From Pseudomonadota bacterium (lineage in GTDB: Bacteria > Pseudomonadota > Gammaproteobacteria > Xanthomonadales > Rhodanobacteraceae), in NCBI GenBank assembly GCA_021805685.1, contig JAJZET010000235.1, forward strand, positions 11,516 to 75,515: a DNA stretch of 64,000 bases, in the 5' to 3' direction. The position numbers were made by a program, and so were the translations under genes. The first letter of the stretch is position 1, and the number at the start of each line of letters is the position of its first letter. This document shows positions 40,567 through 50,435 of this stretch, in pieces. The notes under the pieces were generated by a model. That model did no database searches. It saw only the letters and a program-made list of their open reading frames with translations, and was not told where the DNA came from.

Positions 40567-40797
40567 ATGCCATTTCTCTTGCATCTGCGGCACAACTGGC
40601 CGCTTGCAGCGGCAATAGCCGTGCTGCTCGCGTTGCTGGCGCTGGCGCTTGCCAGCGGCAGGCTGCCGACGAACCAGGGCGGCATCGAGCGTTCGAACGA
40701 GCCGGAGCGCTACTGGCGCTGGGTGCGCCGGCTGGCACTGTTGCTGGCCGTATCGCTCGCGGTGCTGCTCGGTTCGTATGGGCTGGCCGCGCGGTGA
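40567..40797 (+). CDS. Small two-TM membrane protein, hypothetical
   Basis: 76 aa; two TM segments around RSNEPERYWRWVRR. Confidence 0.5.
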   Translation: MPFLLHLRHNWPLAAAIAVLLALLALALASGRLPTNQGGIERSNEPERYWRWVRRLALLLAVSLAVLLGSYGLAAR

Positions 40798-40890
40798 AAG
40801 GCATCGCCGCGGCATGCGCCACGCCGGTTGCCCGGCCAGGCTGACGCCACAGCCGCACCGATCATGCGGATCCAGCCGTCGCGTAGCCAG

Positions 40891-41580
40891 CTAGCCGCCC
40901 AACGGCGAACTGATGCGCCGTTCGGTGGCCGCATCCGGTCGCGCCACCAGCGCACCGGTGCGCGAGAGGCTCAGGCTGTAGTGGCCGCCGTCGACCAGCG
41001 GCAGGAAAGCACCGCTGCCATAGACCGCATCCACCATCGGCAGTGCACGCGGGTAGCGGCGATGCAGGTCGAGCAGGTCGAAGCCGTCGGCTGAGCCGAG
41101 CGCGACCACCGTGCGCGGCGCGGTCTGTTCCTGCGCGACATCGTCGTAGCGGCCGTCGATGCGGTCGAGGCGGTACAGCGGTGGCAGGCCGGCAAGCACG
41201 GCGGGCAGCTTCCATTTCAGCACCACGGCTTCGACCCGCCAATCGTCGCCGGCCAGTTGCACCCGGCGCGTGGCGCCATCGGGCCAGTTCATCACGACCA
41301 GCCAGCGCTGCGGCGAGAGGATGTGCGACTCGATCTGCACCACTGGCGTCTCCTCGCCCAGCATGCGGTAGCCACGCAGGGCCCAGCCGCCGATACCGGA
41401 AAGCAGGCTGAGTGCCAGGCAGGCCACGCACAGCAGCGCGTGCCAGCCGGCGGCGAACTTCGCTCCGGCATCGAGGCGGCGGCGCAGCGTCGCCAGCTGC
41501 AGCAGGCAGCACAGCAACAGCACCGCAGCCAGCACCAGCAACAGGGTGGCGGGCAGGCGCAGCAGCTCGATCGGGTTCAT
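40891..41580 (-). CDS. Membrane protein, hypothetical
   Basis: 229 aa; two N-terminal TMs then a soluble domain. Confidence 0.6.
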   Translation of the reverse strand: MNPIELLRLPATLLLVLAAVLLLCCLLQLATLRRRLDAGAKFAAGWHALLCVACLALSLLSGIGGWALRGYRMLGEETPVVQIESHILSPQRWLVVMNWPDGATRRVQLAGDDWRVEAVVLKWKLPAVLAGLPPLYRLDRIDGRYDDVAQEQTAPRTVVALGSADGFDLLDLHRRYPRALPMVDAVYGSGAFLPLVDGGHYSLSLSRTGALVARPDAATERRISSPLGG

Positions 41581-41669
41581 CGGGGTTTCCGCGGGGAGGG
41601 CGCGCGCATCATAAGAGGTTGCGACGCGCTCGCTATACTGCGGCGTCACGTTTCCACGGGTATCCGACC

Positions 41670-41852
41670 ATGCGCCGTCTGTTGCTGCCGCCGCTTTGCC
41701 TCGCCGCCGCCCTGCTTGCCGGCTGCGGCAACAAGGGCCCGCTGTACCTGCCGCCGCCGCCGAAGCCGGCGCAATGGGTGGCGCCGGCCCAGTCAGCGCC
41801 GGCTAGCGCGCAATCGGCAGCGGCGCCGGCGGGCAGCAGCGCCACGCACTGA
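41670..41852 (+). CDS. lptM: Small lipoprotein (LptM/YifL-like)
   Basis: MRRLLLPPLCLAAALLAGCGNKGPLYLPPP; immediately upstream of dapF. Confidence 0.88.
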   Translation: MRRLLLPPLCLAAALLAGCGNKGPLYLPPPPKPAQWVAPAQSAPASAQSAAAPAGSSATH

Positions 41853-41861
41853 GCTTCGCCG

Positions 41862-42698
41862 ATGCTGCGCTTTTCCAAGATGCACGGGCTGGGCAACGAC
41901 TTCGTGGTGCTCGATTGCCGCGCGGCGCCGTTCGCGCTGGACGCGGCCGGCATCCGCGCGCTGGCCGATCGCCGCACTGGCGTGGGCTTCGACCAGCTGC
42001 TCAGCGTGGAGCCGGCGCGCGATCCATCCTGCGCCTTCTACTACGGCATCTGGAACACCGACGGTTCGCCGGCAGCCCAGTGCGGCAACGGCGTGCGTTG
42101 CGTGGCGGCATGGCTGCATCGCGCCGGCGCGTTGGCGGCGGGCGAGCCGGTGCGACTGGAAAGCCCGTCCGGCCCGGTGACGGTGCGCCTGCTGTCCGCG
42201 CATGAAGTCACGGTGGACATGGGCGAGCCGCAATTCGAACCGGCGCGGATCCCGTTCGACGCCGACGCCGAGGCGCCGCGCTACGCGATCGAAGCCGACG
42301 GCACGACGCTGTGGATCGGCGCCGTGTCGATGGGCAACCCGCATGCCGTGGTGATGGCGGACGAACTGGCCGAAGGCGACGTGGAGCGGCTGGCTCCCGC
42401 GCTCACCGCGCATGCGCGCTTCGCCGAAGGCGCGAACGCCGGCTTCGTCCGGCGCCTTGCCCCCGATCACATTGCACTGCGCGTGCACGAACGCGGCGTC
42501 GGCTGGACCCAAGCCTGCGGCACCGGCGCCTGCGCCGCGGTGGCAGTATTGCGCCAGCGCGGCGCGGTGGACGAACAGGTGCGCGTGGATTTGCCCGGCG
42601 GCACACTGCAGATCGCCTGGCGCGGCCCCGGCCACAGGCTGTGGATGACCGGGCCGACTGCCTTCGCATTCGAGGGCGAGTGGCCCGGGGTGCCCTGA
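41862..42698 (+). CDS. dapF: Diaminopimelate epimerase
   Basis: FSKMHGLGNDFVVLD, FYYGIWNTDGSPAAQCGNGVRCVA, TQACGTGACAAVAVL. Confidence 0.98.
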   Translation: MLRFSKMHGLGNDFVVLDCRAAPFALDAAGIRALADRRTGVGFDQLLSVEPARDPSCAFYYGIWNTDGSPAAQCGNGVRCVAAWLHRAGALAAGEPVRLESPSGPVTVRLLSAHEVTVDMGEPQFEPARIPFDADAEAPRYAIEADGTTLWIGAVSMGNPHAVVMADELAEGDVERLAPALTAHARFAEGANAGFVRRLAPDHIALRVHERGVGWTQACGTGACAAVAVLRQRGAVDEQVRVDLPGGTLQIAWRGPGHRLWMTGPTAFAFEGEWPGVP

Positions 42699-42804
42699 CC
42701 GTCGCCGACACGGGCCGGCCGCGTGCGGCCTTTTCCGTATCCTCGATTGATCGGACCGCGCGTCCATCGCACACTCGCCGCACGACCGCAGCCGGAAACC
42801 GCGC

Positions 42805-43491
42805 ATGAATGCCCCTTTGTCCGACGACACCATCGACGCCGTCGCCGTCGCGGCCTACCTGAAGCGTCATCCGTCCTTCCTCAACGACTACCCCGAACTG
42901 GCCGCGCAACTCACCATGCCGCGCGAGCAGGGCTCGGTCGCGTCGCTGGCCGCGTACCAGCTGCAGCAGCTGCGCGAGAAGAATGCCGAGCTGGAGCAGC
43001 GTCTCGCCGAGCTCACGACCATCGCCGCCGACAACCAGAAGCTGATGGAGCGGGTGCATGCGCTCACCGTCGCGCTGCTGCGTGCGAACACCCTGGAGGT
43101 GACCACGCGCACCCTGATCGCCAGGCTCAACGAGGATTTCCACACCGAGGTGGTGCGCCTGCTGCTGTTCGGCCGCCACGCCGACCTGCCACGCTCGGAC
43201 TGGCTGCGCCAGGTAGGTGGCGGCGCCGCGGAGCTGCCCGAGCTGGCCGACGTGCTGCAGCGGCACGACCCCGTCTCCGGCCGCCTCTCGGCCGACAAGC
43301 TGGCGCAGCTGTTCGGTGACGAAGCGGCCAGCATTCGCTCGGCGGTGCTGATACCGCTGGGCGAAGCCGGCATCCTCGCCATCGGCAGCCACGACGCAGA
43401 CCGCTTCCAGCCCGGCATGGGCACGCTGTTCCTGCGGATGATCGCCGCCACCGTCACCGCCGCGCTGGCACGCGCACGGGATCTCGCTTGA
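42805..43491 (+). CDS. DUF484 family protein
   Basis: VAAYLKRHPSFLNDYPELAAQLTMPREQGSVASLAAYQLQQLREKNAELEQRL; between dapF and xerC. Confidence 0.95.
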   Translation: MNAPLSDDTIDAVAVAAYLKRHPSFLNDYPELAAQLTMPREQGSVASLAAYQLQQLREKNAELEQRLAELTTIAADNQKLMERVHALTVALLRANTLEVTTRTLIARLNEDFHTEVVRLLLFGRHADLPRSDWLRQVGGGAAELPELADVLQRHDPVSGRLSADKLAQLFGDEAASIRSAVLIPLGEAGILAIGSHDADRFQPGMGTLFLRMIAATVTAALARARDLA

Positions 43492-43498
43492 GCCGGTC

Positions 43499-44383
43499 AT
43501 GAAGCCGCAGCAACAGGTCGACGCCTGGCTCGCCCGCCTGGCCGGCGAGCGGCAGGCTTCGCCGCACACGGTGGACGGCTACCGCCGCGACCTCGGCAAG
43601 CTCACCGCATGGATGGAGGCGCAGGGCATCGCAGGATTCGACGCGCTGGAGTCGAATCGCCTGCGCCAGTTCGTCGCCGCGCAACATCGCGCGGGACTGG
43701 CGCCGAAGAGCCTGCAGCGGCTGCTCTCGTCCTGCCGCAGCCTGTTCCGTCAGCTCAGCCGCGAAGGCGCGCTGGCCCACGACCCGCTGGCCGGCGTGCG
43801 CGGCCCCAAGGTGCATCGCAAGCTGCCCGTGGTGCTGGACACGGACGAAGCCGCCACGCTGGTGGAATCCGGCGGCGATGGTGCGTTGGCGCCGCGCGAC
43901 CGCGCGATGCTGGAACTGTTCTATTCCAGCGGCCTGCGCCTGTCCGAACTGGTCGGCCTGCGCTGGAGCGACCTCGATCTCAACGGTGGCGAAGTGCGCG
44001 TGCTGGGCAAGGGACGCAAGACGCGCATCGTGCCGGTGGGCCGCCACGCCGTGGCGGCGCTGCGCGCACTGGGCGAGACCACTGGCATGGCCGCGGAATC
44101 GCCGGTGTTCCGTGGCCGCGGCGGCGCCGCCATCAACCCGCGTACCGTGCAGCTCCGGCTGCGCAAGCTCGCGCTTGCGGGCGGCTTCGCCAAGCATGTG
44201 CACCCGCACCTGCTGCGCCACACCTTCGCCAGCCACATGCTGGAGTCCTCCGGCGACCTGCGCGCGGTACAGGAATTGCTCGGCCACGCCGACATCGCCA
44301 CCACCCAGATCTACACGCACCTGGATTTCCAGCACCTGGCCAAGGTGTACGACGCGGCGCATCCGCGGGCCAAGAGAAAGTAA
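43499..44383 (+). CDS. xerC: Tyrosine recombinase XerC
   Basis: SPHTVDGYRRDLGKL, LELFYSSGLRLSELVGLRWSDLDL, HPHLLRHTFASHML, LGHADIATTQIYTHLDFQHLAKVYDAAHPRAKRK. Confidence 0.97.
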   Translation: MKPQQQVDAWLARLAGERQASPHTVDGYRRDLGKLTAWMEAQGIAGFDALESNRLRQFVAAQHRAGLAPKSLQRLLSSCRSLFRQLSREGALAHDPLAGVRGPKVHRKLPVVLDTDEAATLVESGGDGALAPRDRAMLELFYSSGLRLSELVGLRWSDLDLNGGEVRVLGKGRKTRIVPVGRHAVAALRALGETTGMAAESPVFRGRGGAAINPRTVQLRLRKLALAGGFAKHVHPHLLRHTFASHMLESSGDLRAVQELLGHADIATTQIYTHLDFQHLAKVYDAAHPRAKRK

Positions 44384-44516
44384 ACGCGCTTCTTGCGTTT
44401 GCGCCTTCTCCCTTTGGGGAACGAGGAAGGTTGGGATGCGGGTCGGTGCTCGCGGGGGCATTTCTTTGAAGCTCGCTTCGATGAGAGTTGTCGCAAGCTT
44501 GGCCCCTCACCTCAAT

Positions 44517-44536
44517 CCTCTCCCCGAGGGGAGAGG
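44517..44536. repeat. REP/ERIC-like palindrome
   Basis: CCTCTCCCC-ga-GGGGAGAGG within GGCCCCTCACCTCAATCCTCTCCCCGAGGGGAGAGGAGG, a dispersed proteobacterial repeat type. Confidence 0.7.
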
Positions 44537-44618
44537 AGGCCAACGTGCCAGCGGGTTCGCCCCGCATTGAAGCTCTGGCAGATCGGCCCCATCTCGTCCG
44601 TTCAACCCTGGAGCTCTC

Positions 44619-45155
44619 ATGGAACCCTTCCACGCCACCACCATCGTCAGCGTGCGCCGCAACGGCAAGGTCGTGATCGGCGGCGACGGCCAGGTCACGC
44701 TGGGCAACATCGTGGCCAAGGCGAACGCGCGCAAGATCCGCCGCCTCGGCCGCAACGCCGACGTGCTGGCCGGATTCGCCGGCGCCACCGCCGATGCCTT
44801 CACCCTGTTCGAACTGTTCGAGCAGAAGCTGGACAAGCACGGCAACAACCTCACCCGCGCCGCGGTGGAGATGGCCAAGGAATGGCGTACCGACCGCCGC
44901 CTCGGCCGGCTCGAGGCAATGCTGGCGGTGGCCGACAGGGAGGCTTCGCTGCTGATCTCCGGCAACGGCGACGTGCTGGAACCCGAGCACGGCCTGATCG
45001 CCATCGGTTCCGGCGGCCCTTATGCGCAATCCGCTGCGCTGGCGCTGCTGGAGAACACCGAGCTGGATGCGCGCGGCGTGGTGGAGCGCGCCCTGAAGAT
45101 CGCCGGCGACATCTGCATCTACACCAACCACAACACCACGATCGAAGAGCTGTAG
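44619..45155 (+). CDS. hslV: HslV protease subunit
   Basis: [30 protein letters not shown]...[21 protein letters not shown]. Confidence 0.98.
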   Translation: MEPFHATTIVSVRRNGKVVIGGDGQVTLGNIVAKANARKIRRLGRNADVLAGFAGATADAFTLFELFEQKLDKHGNNLTRAAVEMAKEWRTDRRLGRLEAMLAVADREASLLISGNGDVLEPEHGLIAIGSGGPYAQSAALALLENTELDARGVVERALKIAGDICIYTNHNTTIEEL

Positions 45156-45171
45156 GCGCGCACACAGCTTT

Positions 45172-45224
45172 TGCGATCGTCCCTGATCGCGAAGATCAAG
45201 CGGGCGGTCATCCGTGACCGCACT
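45172..45224. repeat. REP-like twin-hairpin repeat, copy C
   Basis: GCGATCGTCCCTGATCGCGAAGATCAAGCGGGCGGTCATCCGTGACCGCACT between hslV and hslU. Confidence 0.85.
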
Positions 45225-45280
45225 TCTCACCCAAAGCCGCATCCTGCCGTTGCAGCTTTTCCACACAGCTGACGAAAGCC

Positions 45281-46621
45281 ATGTCCGAACTGACCCCCCG
45301 CGAAATCGTCAACGAACTCGACCGCTACATCATCGGCCAGCACGACGCCAAGCGCGCCGTGGCGGTGGCGCTGCGCAGCCGCTGGCGGCGCATGCAGCTG
45401 GCGCCGGAGATGCGCAACGAGATCACGCCGAAGAATATCCTGATGATCGGCCCCACTGGCGTGGGCAAGACCGAGATCGCGCGCCGTCTGGCCACGCTGG
45501 CCAACGCGCCGTTCGTGAAGGTGGAGGCCACCAAGTTCACCGAGGTGGGCTACGTGGGCAAGGACGTGGAATCCATCATCCGCGACCTCGCCGACGTGGC
45601 GTACAAGCTCACCCGCGAACTCGCGATGAAGCGCGTGCGCACGCAGGCCGAGGATCGCGCCGAGGACCGCATCCTCGACGCGCTCTTGCCGCGCCGGCAG
45701 ACGCCCAGCGACTGGAGCCAGGACGCATCGCCCACGCCTTCCATCGACAGCGACACCCGCCAGAAGCTGCGCAGGCAGCTGCGCGAAGGCGCGCTGGACG
45801 AGCGCGAGATCGAGCTGGATTTCGCCATGAACGTGGGCGTGGAGATCATGTCGCCGCCCGGCATGGAGGAGATGGGTGCGCAGCTGCGCCAGATGTTCCA
45901 GAACCTGGGCGGCGCCAAGACCCAGCATCGCAAGCTGGCGATCAAGCTGGCGCGCCCGATGCTGATCGAGGAGGAGGCCGGCAAGCTGCTCAACGACGAG
46001 GAAATCCGCGCACAGGCGGTGGAAGCCGCCGAGCAGAACGGCATCGTCTTCATCGACGAGATCGACAAGGTGGCGCAACGCTCCGAATGGGGCGGCGCGG
46101 GCGTCAGCCGCGAAGGCGTGCAGCGCGACCTGCTGCCGCTGGTGGAGGGCTCCACCGTCTCCACCAAGTACGGCCCTTTGAAGACCGACCACATGCTGTT
46201 CATCGCCTCAGGCGCGTTCTCGCTGGCCAAGCCCTCGGACCTGATCCCGGAGCTGCAGGGGCGCCTGCCGATCCGCGTAGAGCTCAACGCCCTGTCGGTG
46301 GACGACTTCAAGCGCATCCTGCGCGAACCGCACAACGCACTGACCAAGCAGTACGTGGCCCTGCTGGGTACCGAAGGCGTCAGCCTGGAATTCACCGATA
46401 GCGGCATCGACCGCCTGGCCGAGGTGGCCTTCCAGGTGAACGAACGTACCGAAAACATCGGCGCCCGCCGCCTGCATACCGTGATGGAACGGCTACTGGA
46501 AACAATCTCCTATGAAGCTGCGGACAAGTCCGGCGAAAAGTACCTGATCGACGCCGAACAGGTTGACAGAAGCCTCGGCACACTGGTGCAGAACGAAGAC
46601 CTGAGCCGCTACATCCTCTGA
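45281..46621 (+). CDS. hslU: HslU ATPase
   Basis: [84 protein letters not shown]. Confidence 0.99.
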   Translation: MSELTPREIVNELDRYIIGQHDAKRAVAVALRSRWRRMQLAPEMRNEITPKNILMIGPTGVGKTEIARRLATLANAPFVKVEATKFTEVGYVGKDVESIIRDLADVAYKLTRELAMKRVRTQAEDRAEDRILDALLPRRQTPSDWSQDASPTPSIDSDTRQKLRRQLREGALDEREIELDFAMNVGVEIMSPPGMEEMGAQLRQMFQNLGGAKTQHRKLAIKLARPMLIEEEAGKLLNDEEIRAQAVEAAEQNGIVFIDEIDKVAQRSEWGGAGVSREGVQRDLLPLVEGSTVSTKYGPLKTDHMLFIASGAFSLAKPSDLIPELQGRLPIRVELNALSVDDFKRILREPHNALTKQYVALLGTEGVSLEFTDSGIDRLAEVAFQVNERTENIGARRLHTVMERLLETISYEAADKSGEKYLIDAEQVDRSLGTLVQNEDLSRYIL

Positions 46622-46744
46622 GCGCAACCTGGCAGAAAATGTGTCGTACTGGGCAGAAGAAGTATTTTAGTCGCCTTTTCGCCGAAGATCGACGGAAACA
46701 TCCCCTGAACAAGCCGCCGGGGCCACTCTGCTAAAATGTTTCCC

Positions 46745-47359
46745 ATGGCAAAGATTCTCGAGTTCAAGACCAACGGCCTGCGCGCCCAGCTGCGCGAGGC
46801 GCAGGAACAGCAAACCATGGTGCGCCTGTGGCGTGCCGAACTGGAGCACGGCAGCTTCTGCGGCTACATCGGCGGGGTGGGCAGCGAGTTCGTGCTGCTG
46901 TGGGTGGTCGGCGACGGCATCACCGACGATGGCATCTACATCATGCGGCACCGCGACATCACCGAACTGGAATCGCCGGAGCGCCACCATGCCTTCATGG
47001 CCAAGGCACTGGCGCTCAAGGGCATTGCCCCGCGCCTGCCGCACAACTTCCCACTGGATTCGATCCGCGACGCCGTGAAGGCCGCCGCGGACCTGTCGCC
47101 GGTGATCGCCGTGCACGTGGACACCGAGGAAGAGGAAGAGGTCTGCTACATCGGCCACCTCACCAGCACCGACGATGACGGTTTCTACCTGCAGGAACTC
47201 AGCCCGGACGCGGAATGGATGCGCCAGGCCTCATTCTTCGCCTGGGACGAGGTCTCCACCCTCAGCATCGGCGACGGCTACGCCCAGTCCCTGCTCGCCG
47301 TGGCCGGCACCGCGCCTGCGCTGGAACCCGGCGACGCCGGCATCGGCCACATGCACTGA
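46745..47359 (+). CDS. Hypothetical protein
   Basis: MAKILEFKTNGLRAQLREAQEQQTMVRLWRAELEHGSFCGYIGGVG...; consistent coding frame. Confidence 0.75.
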   Translation: MAKILEFKTNGLRAQLREAQEQQTMVRLWRAELEHGSFCGYIGGVGSEFVLLWVVGDGITDDGIYIMRHRDITELESPERHHAFMAKALALKGIAPRLPHNFPLDSIRDAVKAAADLSPVIAVHVDTEEEEEVCYIGHLTSTDDDGFYLQELSPDAEWMRQASFFAWDEVSTLSIGDGYAQSLLAVAGTAPALEPGDAGIGHMH

Positions 47360-47383
47360 CAACGCGAGGCAGCGCTGCGCTCG

Positions 47384-47408
47384 ACGCCCGCCGTGATCCG
47401 GCGGGCGT
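47384..47408 (+). terminator. Rho-independent terminator
   Basis: ACGCCCGCC-gtgatcc-GGCGGGCGT then TTTCGTTT. Confidence 0.75.
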
Positions 47409-47465
47409 TTCGTTTCCGGGCACCGCAGCATTTACTCTGCGCGCATCCGCACACGGGAAAGCCGC

Positions 47466-48371
47466 ATGCCCCGCATCGTCGTCGTCGGCAGCATCAACAT
47501 GGATCTGGTCACGCTCGCGCCGCGCTTTCCCGGCCCGGGCGAAACCCTGCTCGGCAGCCGCTTCCTCACTGCCCACGGCGGCAAGGGCGCCAACCAGGCG
47601 GTGGCCGCCGCGCGGTTGGGCGCCGAGGTAACTATGGTCGGCGCGCTGGGCCGCGATGCCTTCGGCGACCAGATGCATGCAGGGCTGGCGCACGAGGGCA
47701 TCGACCTCAGCCATGTCGCCCGCCTCGACGATGAAGGCAGCGGAACGGCTTCCATCACGGTGGCCGCAGGCGAGAACCAGATCATCGTGGTGCCCGCCGC
47801 CAACGCGTGCGTTACGCCGGCGCAGGTGGAAGACGCCCGCGAAGCCATCGCCCAAGCCGACGCCGTGCTGGTGCAACTGGAGATTCCGCTCGATGCGGTC
47901 GAGGCCACCTTGCGCCTCGCGCGCAGGCTCGAGGTTCCCGTCATCCTCAACCCAGCCCCCGCGCAAAGGCTGCCGGGCGATTGGCTTAAGCTGGTCAGCT
48001 ACCTCACACCCAACCAGCACGAGCTAGCCACCGTGCTCGACCAGGGCGCGCATGCGGACTTCCGCGAACTGATGCGGCGCGCACCCTGTCCCGTGGTGCT
48101 CACCCGTGGTGGCGAGGGCGCGTGGTACCGCGACTCCGCTCGGAGCGAGCCCATGCACCAGTCCGGTTTCGCCGTGGACGTCGTCGACACCACCGGTGCC
48201 GGCGACACCTTCAACGGCGCGCTCGCCGTGTTCCTGCGGCAGGGCCTGCCGCAAGCCGTGCGCAAGGCCTGTGCCGCGGCCGCACTGTCGGTGACTCGGC
48301 TGGGCGCGCAGGGCGGGATGCCACGGCAGTCCGAGCTGGACGCCTTTATCGCGGGTCGGTCCGGCACATGA
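47466..48371 (+). CDS. PfkB-family ribokinase (possible nicotinamide-riboside kinase)
   Basis: VVVGSINMDLV, GGKGANQAVAAARLGAEVTMVGALGRDAFG, DTTGAGDTFNGALAVFL. Confidence 0.93.
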   Translation: MPRIVVVGSINMDLVTLAPRFPGPGETLLGSRFLTAHGGKGANQAVAAARLGAEVTMVGALGRDAFGDQMHAGLAHEGIDLSHVARLDDEGSGTASITVAAGENQIIVVPAANACVTPAQVEDAREAIAQADAVLVQLEIPLDAVEATLRLARRLEVPVILNPAPAQRLPGDWLKLVSYLTPNQHELATVLDQGAHADFRELMRRAPCPVVLTRGGEGAWYRDSARSEPMHQSGFAVDVVDTTGAGDTFNGALAVFLRQGLPQAVRKACAAAALSVTRLGAQGGMPRQSELDAFIAGRSGT

Positions 48372-48940
48372 GCCCGCTGGAGCTCGCAGCCAACCTGCTG
48401 GCCGGCGCGTCCATCCTGCTGGCCGGGCGCAACAGCGTGCACACCTGGTGGACCGGCATCGTCGGCTGCGGGCTGTTCGCCTTCGTGTTCCTGCACAGCC
48501 GCCTGTACGCCGACACCGTGCTGCAGGCGTTCTTCGTGATCACCAGCGTCGTCGGCTGGTGGCAGTGGCTGCACGGCAGCCACGGCGAGGCGCTCCCGGT
48601 CACCGACCTACCGGTGCGCAAGCTGTGGCTGCAACTGCTGTGCGGCGCGGCCGGCGCGATCTGCTACGGCCTGCTGCTGCGCCGTTTCACCAACGCCTAC
48701 TCGCCCTTCCTCGACTCCACCGTGCTGGCCTTCAGCATCGTGGCGCAGTTGCTGATGATGCGCCGCCATGTGCAGAACTGGCCGTTCTGGCTGCTGGTCA
48801 ACAGCATTGCCGTGCCGCTGTATGCCAGCCGCGGCCTATACCTCACCTCGGCGCTTTACGCGGTGTACTGGATCAACGCGCTGGTGTCATGGCGGCACTG
48901 GGTGAAGCTGCGCGATACGGCCATGCCGAGCGCAACCTAA
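48368..48940 (+). CDS. pnuC: Nicotinamide riboside transporter PnuC
   Basis: Multi-TM; FVITSVVGWWQWLHG, LDSTVLAFSIVAQLLMMRRHVQNWPFWLLVNSIAVPLY; ATGA overlap with the upstream kinase. Confidence 0.93.
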   Translation: MSPLELAANLLAGASILLAGRNSVHTWWTGIVGCGLFAFVFLHSRLYADTVLQAFFVITSVVGWWQWLHGSHGEALPVTDLPVRKLWLQLLCGAAGAICYGLLLRRFTNAYSPFLDSTVLAFSIVAQLLMMRRHVQNWPFWLLVNSIAVPLYASRGLYLTSALYAVYWINALVSWRHWVKLRDTAMPSAT

Positions 48941-48975
48941 GCCAGCGGCAGCGCGAACCGTAGGCGGCGCCCCAG

Positions 48976-50319
48976 TTACTTGCCGATGCAGAACGAACCG
49001 AAGATGGCACCGAGCAGGTCGTCGCTGCTGTAGCTGCCGGTAATCTCGCCCAGCGCATGCTGGGCCTGGCGCAATTCCTCGGCGGCAAGTTCGCCAGCGC
49101 GGCTGACCGCAAGGGCATGAGCGGTGCGGGCGAGGTGCTCGCGTACGGTTTCCAGCGCAAGCACGTGGCGGCGGCGCGCGCTGAAGGCACCTTCGCCGCT
49201 GCCGGCACCGGCGAGTTGCTTCAGGTGTTCGCGCAGGGCATCCAGGCCTTCGCCGGTTTTCGCGGAAGCCCACAGCCAGCGGATGCCATCGCGGGTTTCC
49301 GCGTGTGGTGCGGCGTGGGCGAGATCGATCTTGTTGACCAGCACGAGTCGTTCGCTGTCCGCTGGCAAGTGCGCGAAGAGGACGAGGTCGGTGTTCGCGT
49401 GCTGGTCATCGGTGACCAAGAGCGCGACGTCGGCGCGCTCGAGTTCACCGTGCGCGCGGCGCACGCCTTCGCGTTCGACTTCGTCGTCGGTCTCGCGCAG
49501 GCCGGCGGTGTCGGCCAACTCCAGCGCGATGCCGTCCAGCGACACGCTCTCGCGCAGCACGTCGCGGGTGGTGCCGGCGATGGCGGTGACGATGGCGCGT
49601 TCGTTGCCGGCCAGTGCATTGAGCAGGCTCGATTTGCCGGCATTGGGCCGGCCAACGATGGCCACACGCAGGCCGTCGTTGAGACGCAGTCCGCGTTGCG
49701 TCTCGCGCAGCAGTTCGTCCAGCTGCACACGCAGTGCGGCGAGTTGCGCGGCAATGGCAGGGTCGGCCAGGAAGTCGATTTCCTCCTCCGGGAAGTCGAT
49801 CGCCGCTTCGACGTGCACGCGCAGGGCCACCAGCGCCTGCAGCAAGGTCTCGACCCTGCGCGAGAACACACCTTCCATCGAGCGCAGGGCGGCACGGGCA
49901 GCGGCTTGCGAGCGCGCGGCGATCAGGTCGGCCACGGCCTCGGCCTGTGCAAGGTCGAGCTTGCCGTTGAGGAAGGCGCGCTCGGTGAATTCGCCGGGGC
50001 GCGCGAGCCGCGCGCCGAGTTCGCAGACACGGTGCAACAAGGCGTCGAGCAACACCGCGCTGCCGTGACCCTGCAGTTCGAGCACATGCTCGCCGGTGTA
50101 GGAGGAGGGTGCGGGAAAGTGCAGCAGCAGGCCATGGTCGACGGGCTGGCCCTGCGCGTCGCGGAAACTGGTGAAGTGGGCATGGCGCGGGCGTGGCGTG
50201 CGGCCCAGCAGGGCCCGCGCGATCGCCGGCACCTGCGGCCCGGATATGCGCAGCACGCCGACGCCGGCGGCGCCCGGCGCACTGGCGATGGCGGCGATGG
50301 TGTCGGTGTGCTGGTTCAT
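48976..50319 (-). CDS. mnmE: tRNA modification GTPase MnmE
   Basis: DTIAAIASAPGAAGVGVLRISGP, IVGRPNAGKSSLLNALAGNERAIVTAIAGTTRDVL, C-terminal FCIGK. Confidence 0.98.
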   Translation of the reverse strand: MNQHTDTIAAIASAPGAAGVGVLRISGPQVPAIARALLGRTPRPRHAHFTSFRDAQGQPVDHGLLLHFPAPSSYTGEHVLELQGHGSAVLLDALLHRVCELGARLARPGEFTERAFLNGKLDLAQAEAVADLIAARSQAAARAALRSMEGVFSRRVETLLQALVALRVHVEAAIDFPEEEIDFLADPAIAAQLAALRVQLDELLRETQRGLRLNDGLRVAIVGRPNAGKSSLLNALAGNERAIVTAIAGTTRDVLRESVSLDGIALELADTAGLRETDDEVEREGVRRAHGELERADVALLVTDDQHANTDLVLFAHLPADSERLVLVNKIDLAHAAPHAETRDGIRWLWASAKTGEGLDALREHLKQLAGAGSGEGAFSARRRHVLALETVREHLARTAHALAVSRAGELAAEELRQAQHALGEITGSYSSDDLLGAIFGSFCIGK

Positions 50320-50435
50320 GGCGGGAGCGTAAACGAAGACGGCCGCGGCGGTTGCCCGGCGCGGCCGCTTTGCCGACAAGAGCGGCTAACCCTGGCAGCG
50401 CGTTGAACCTTGGCGATCAGGAGTAGCCGCAAGGA

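Noticed and set aside
49057-50406. 449-aa ORF antisense to mnmE
   Set aside because: Shadow ORF; mnmE motifs are clear on the minus strand
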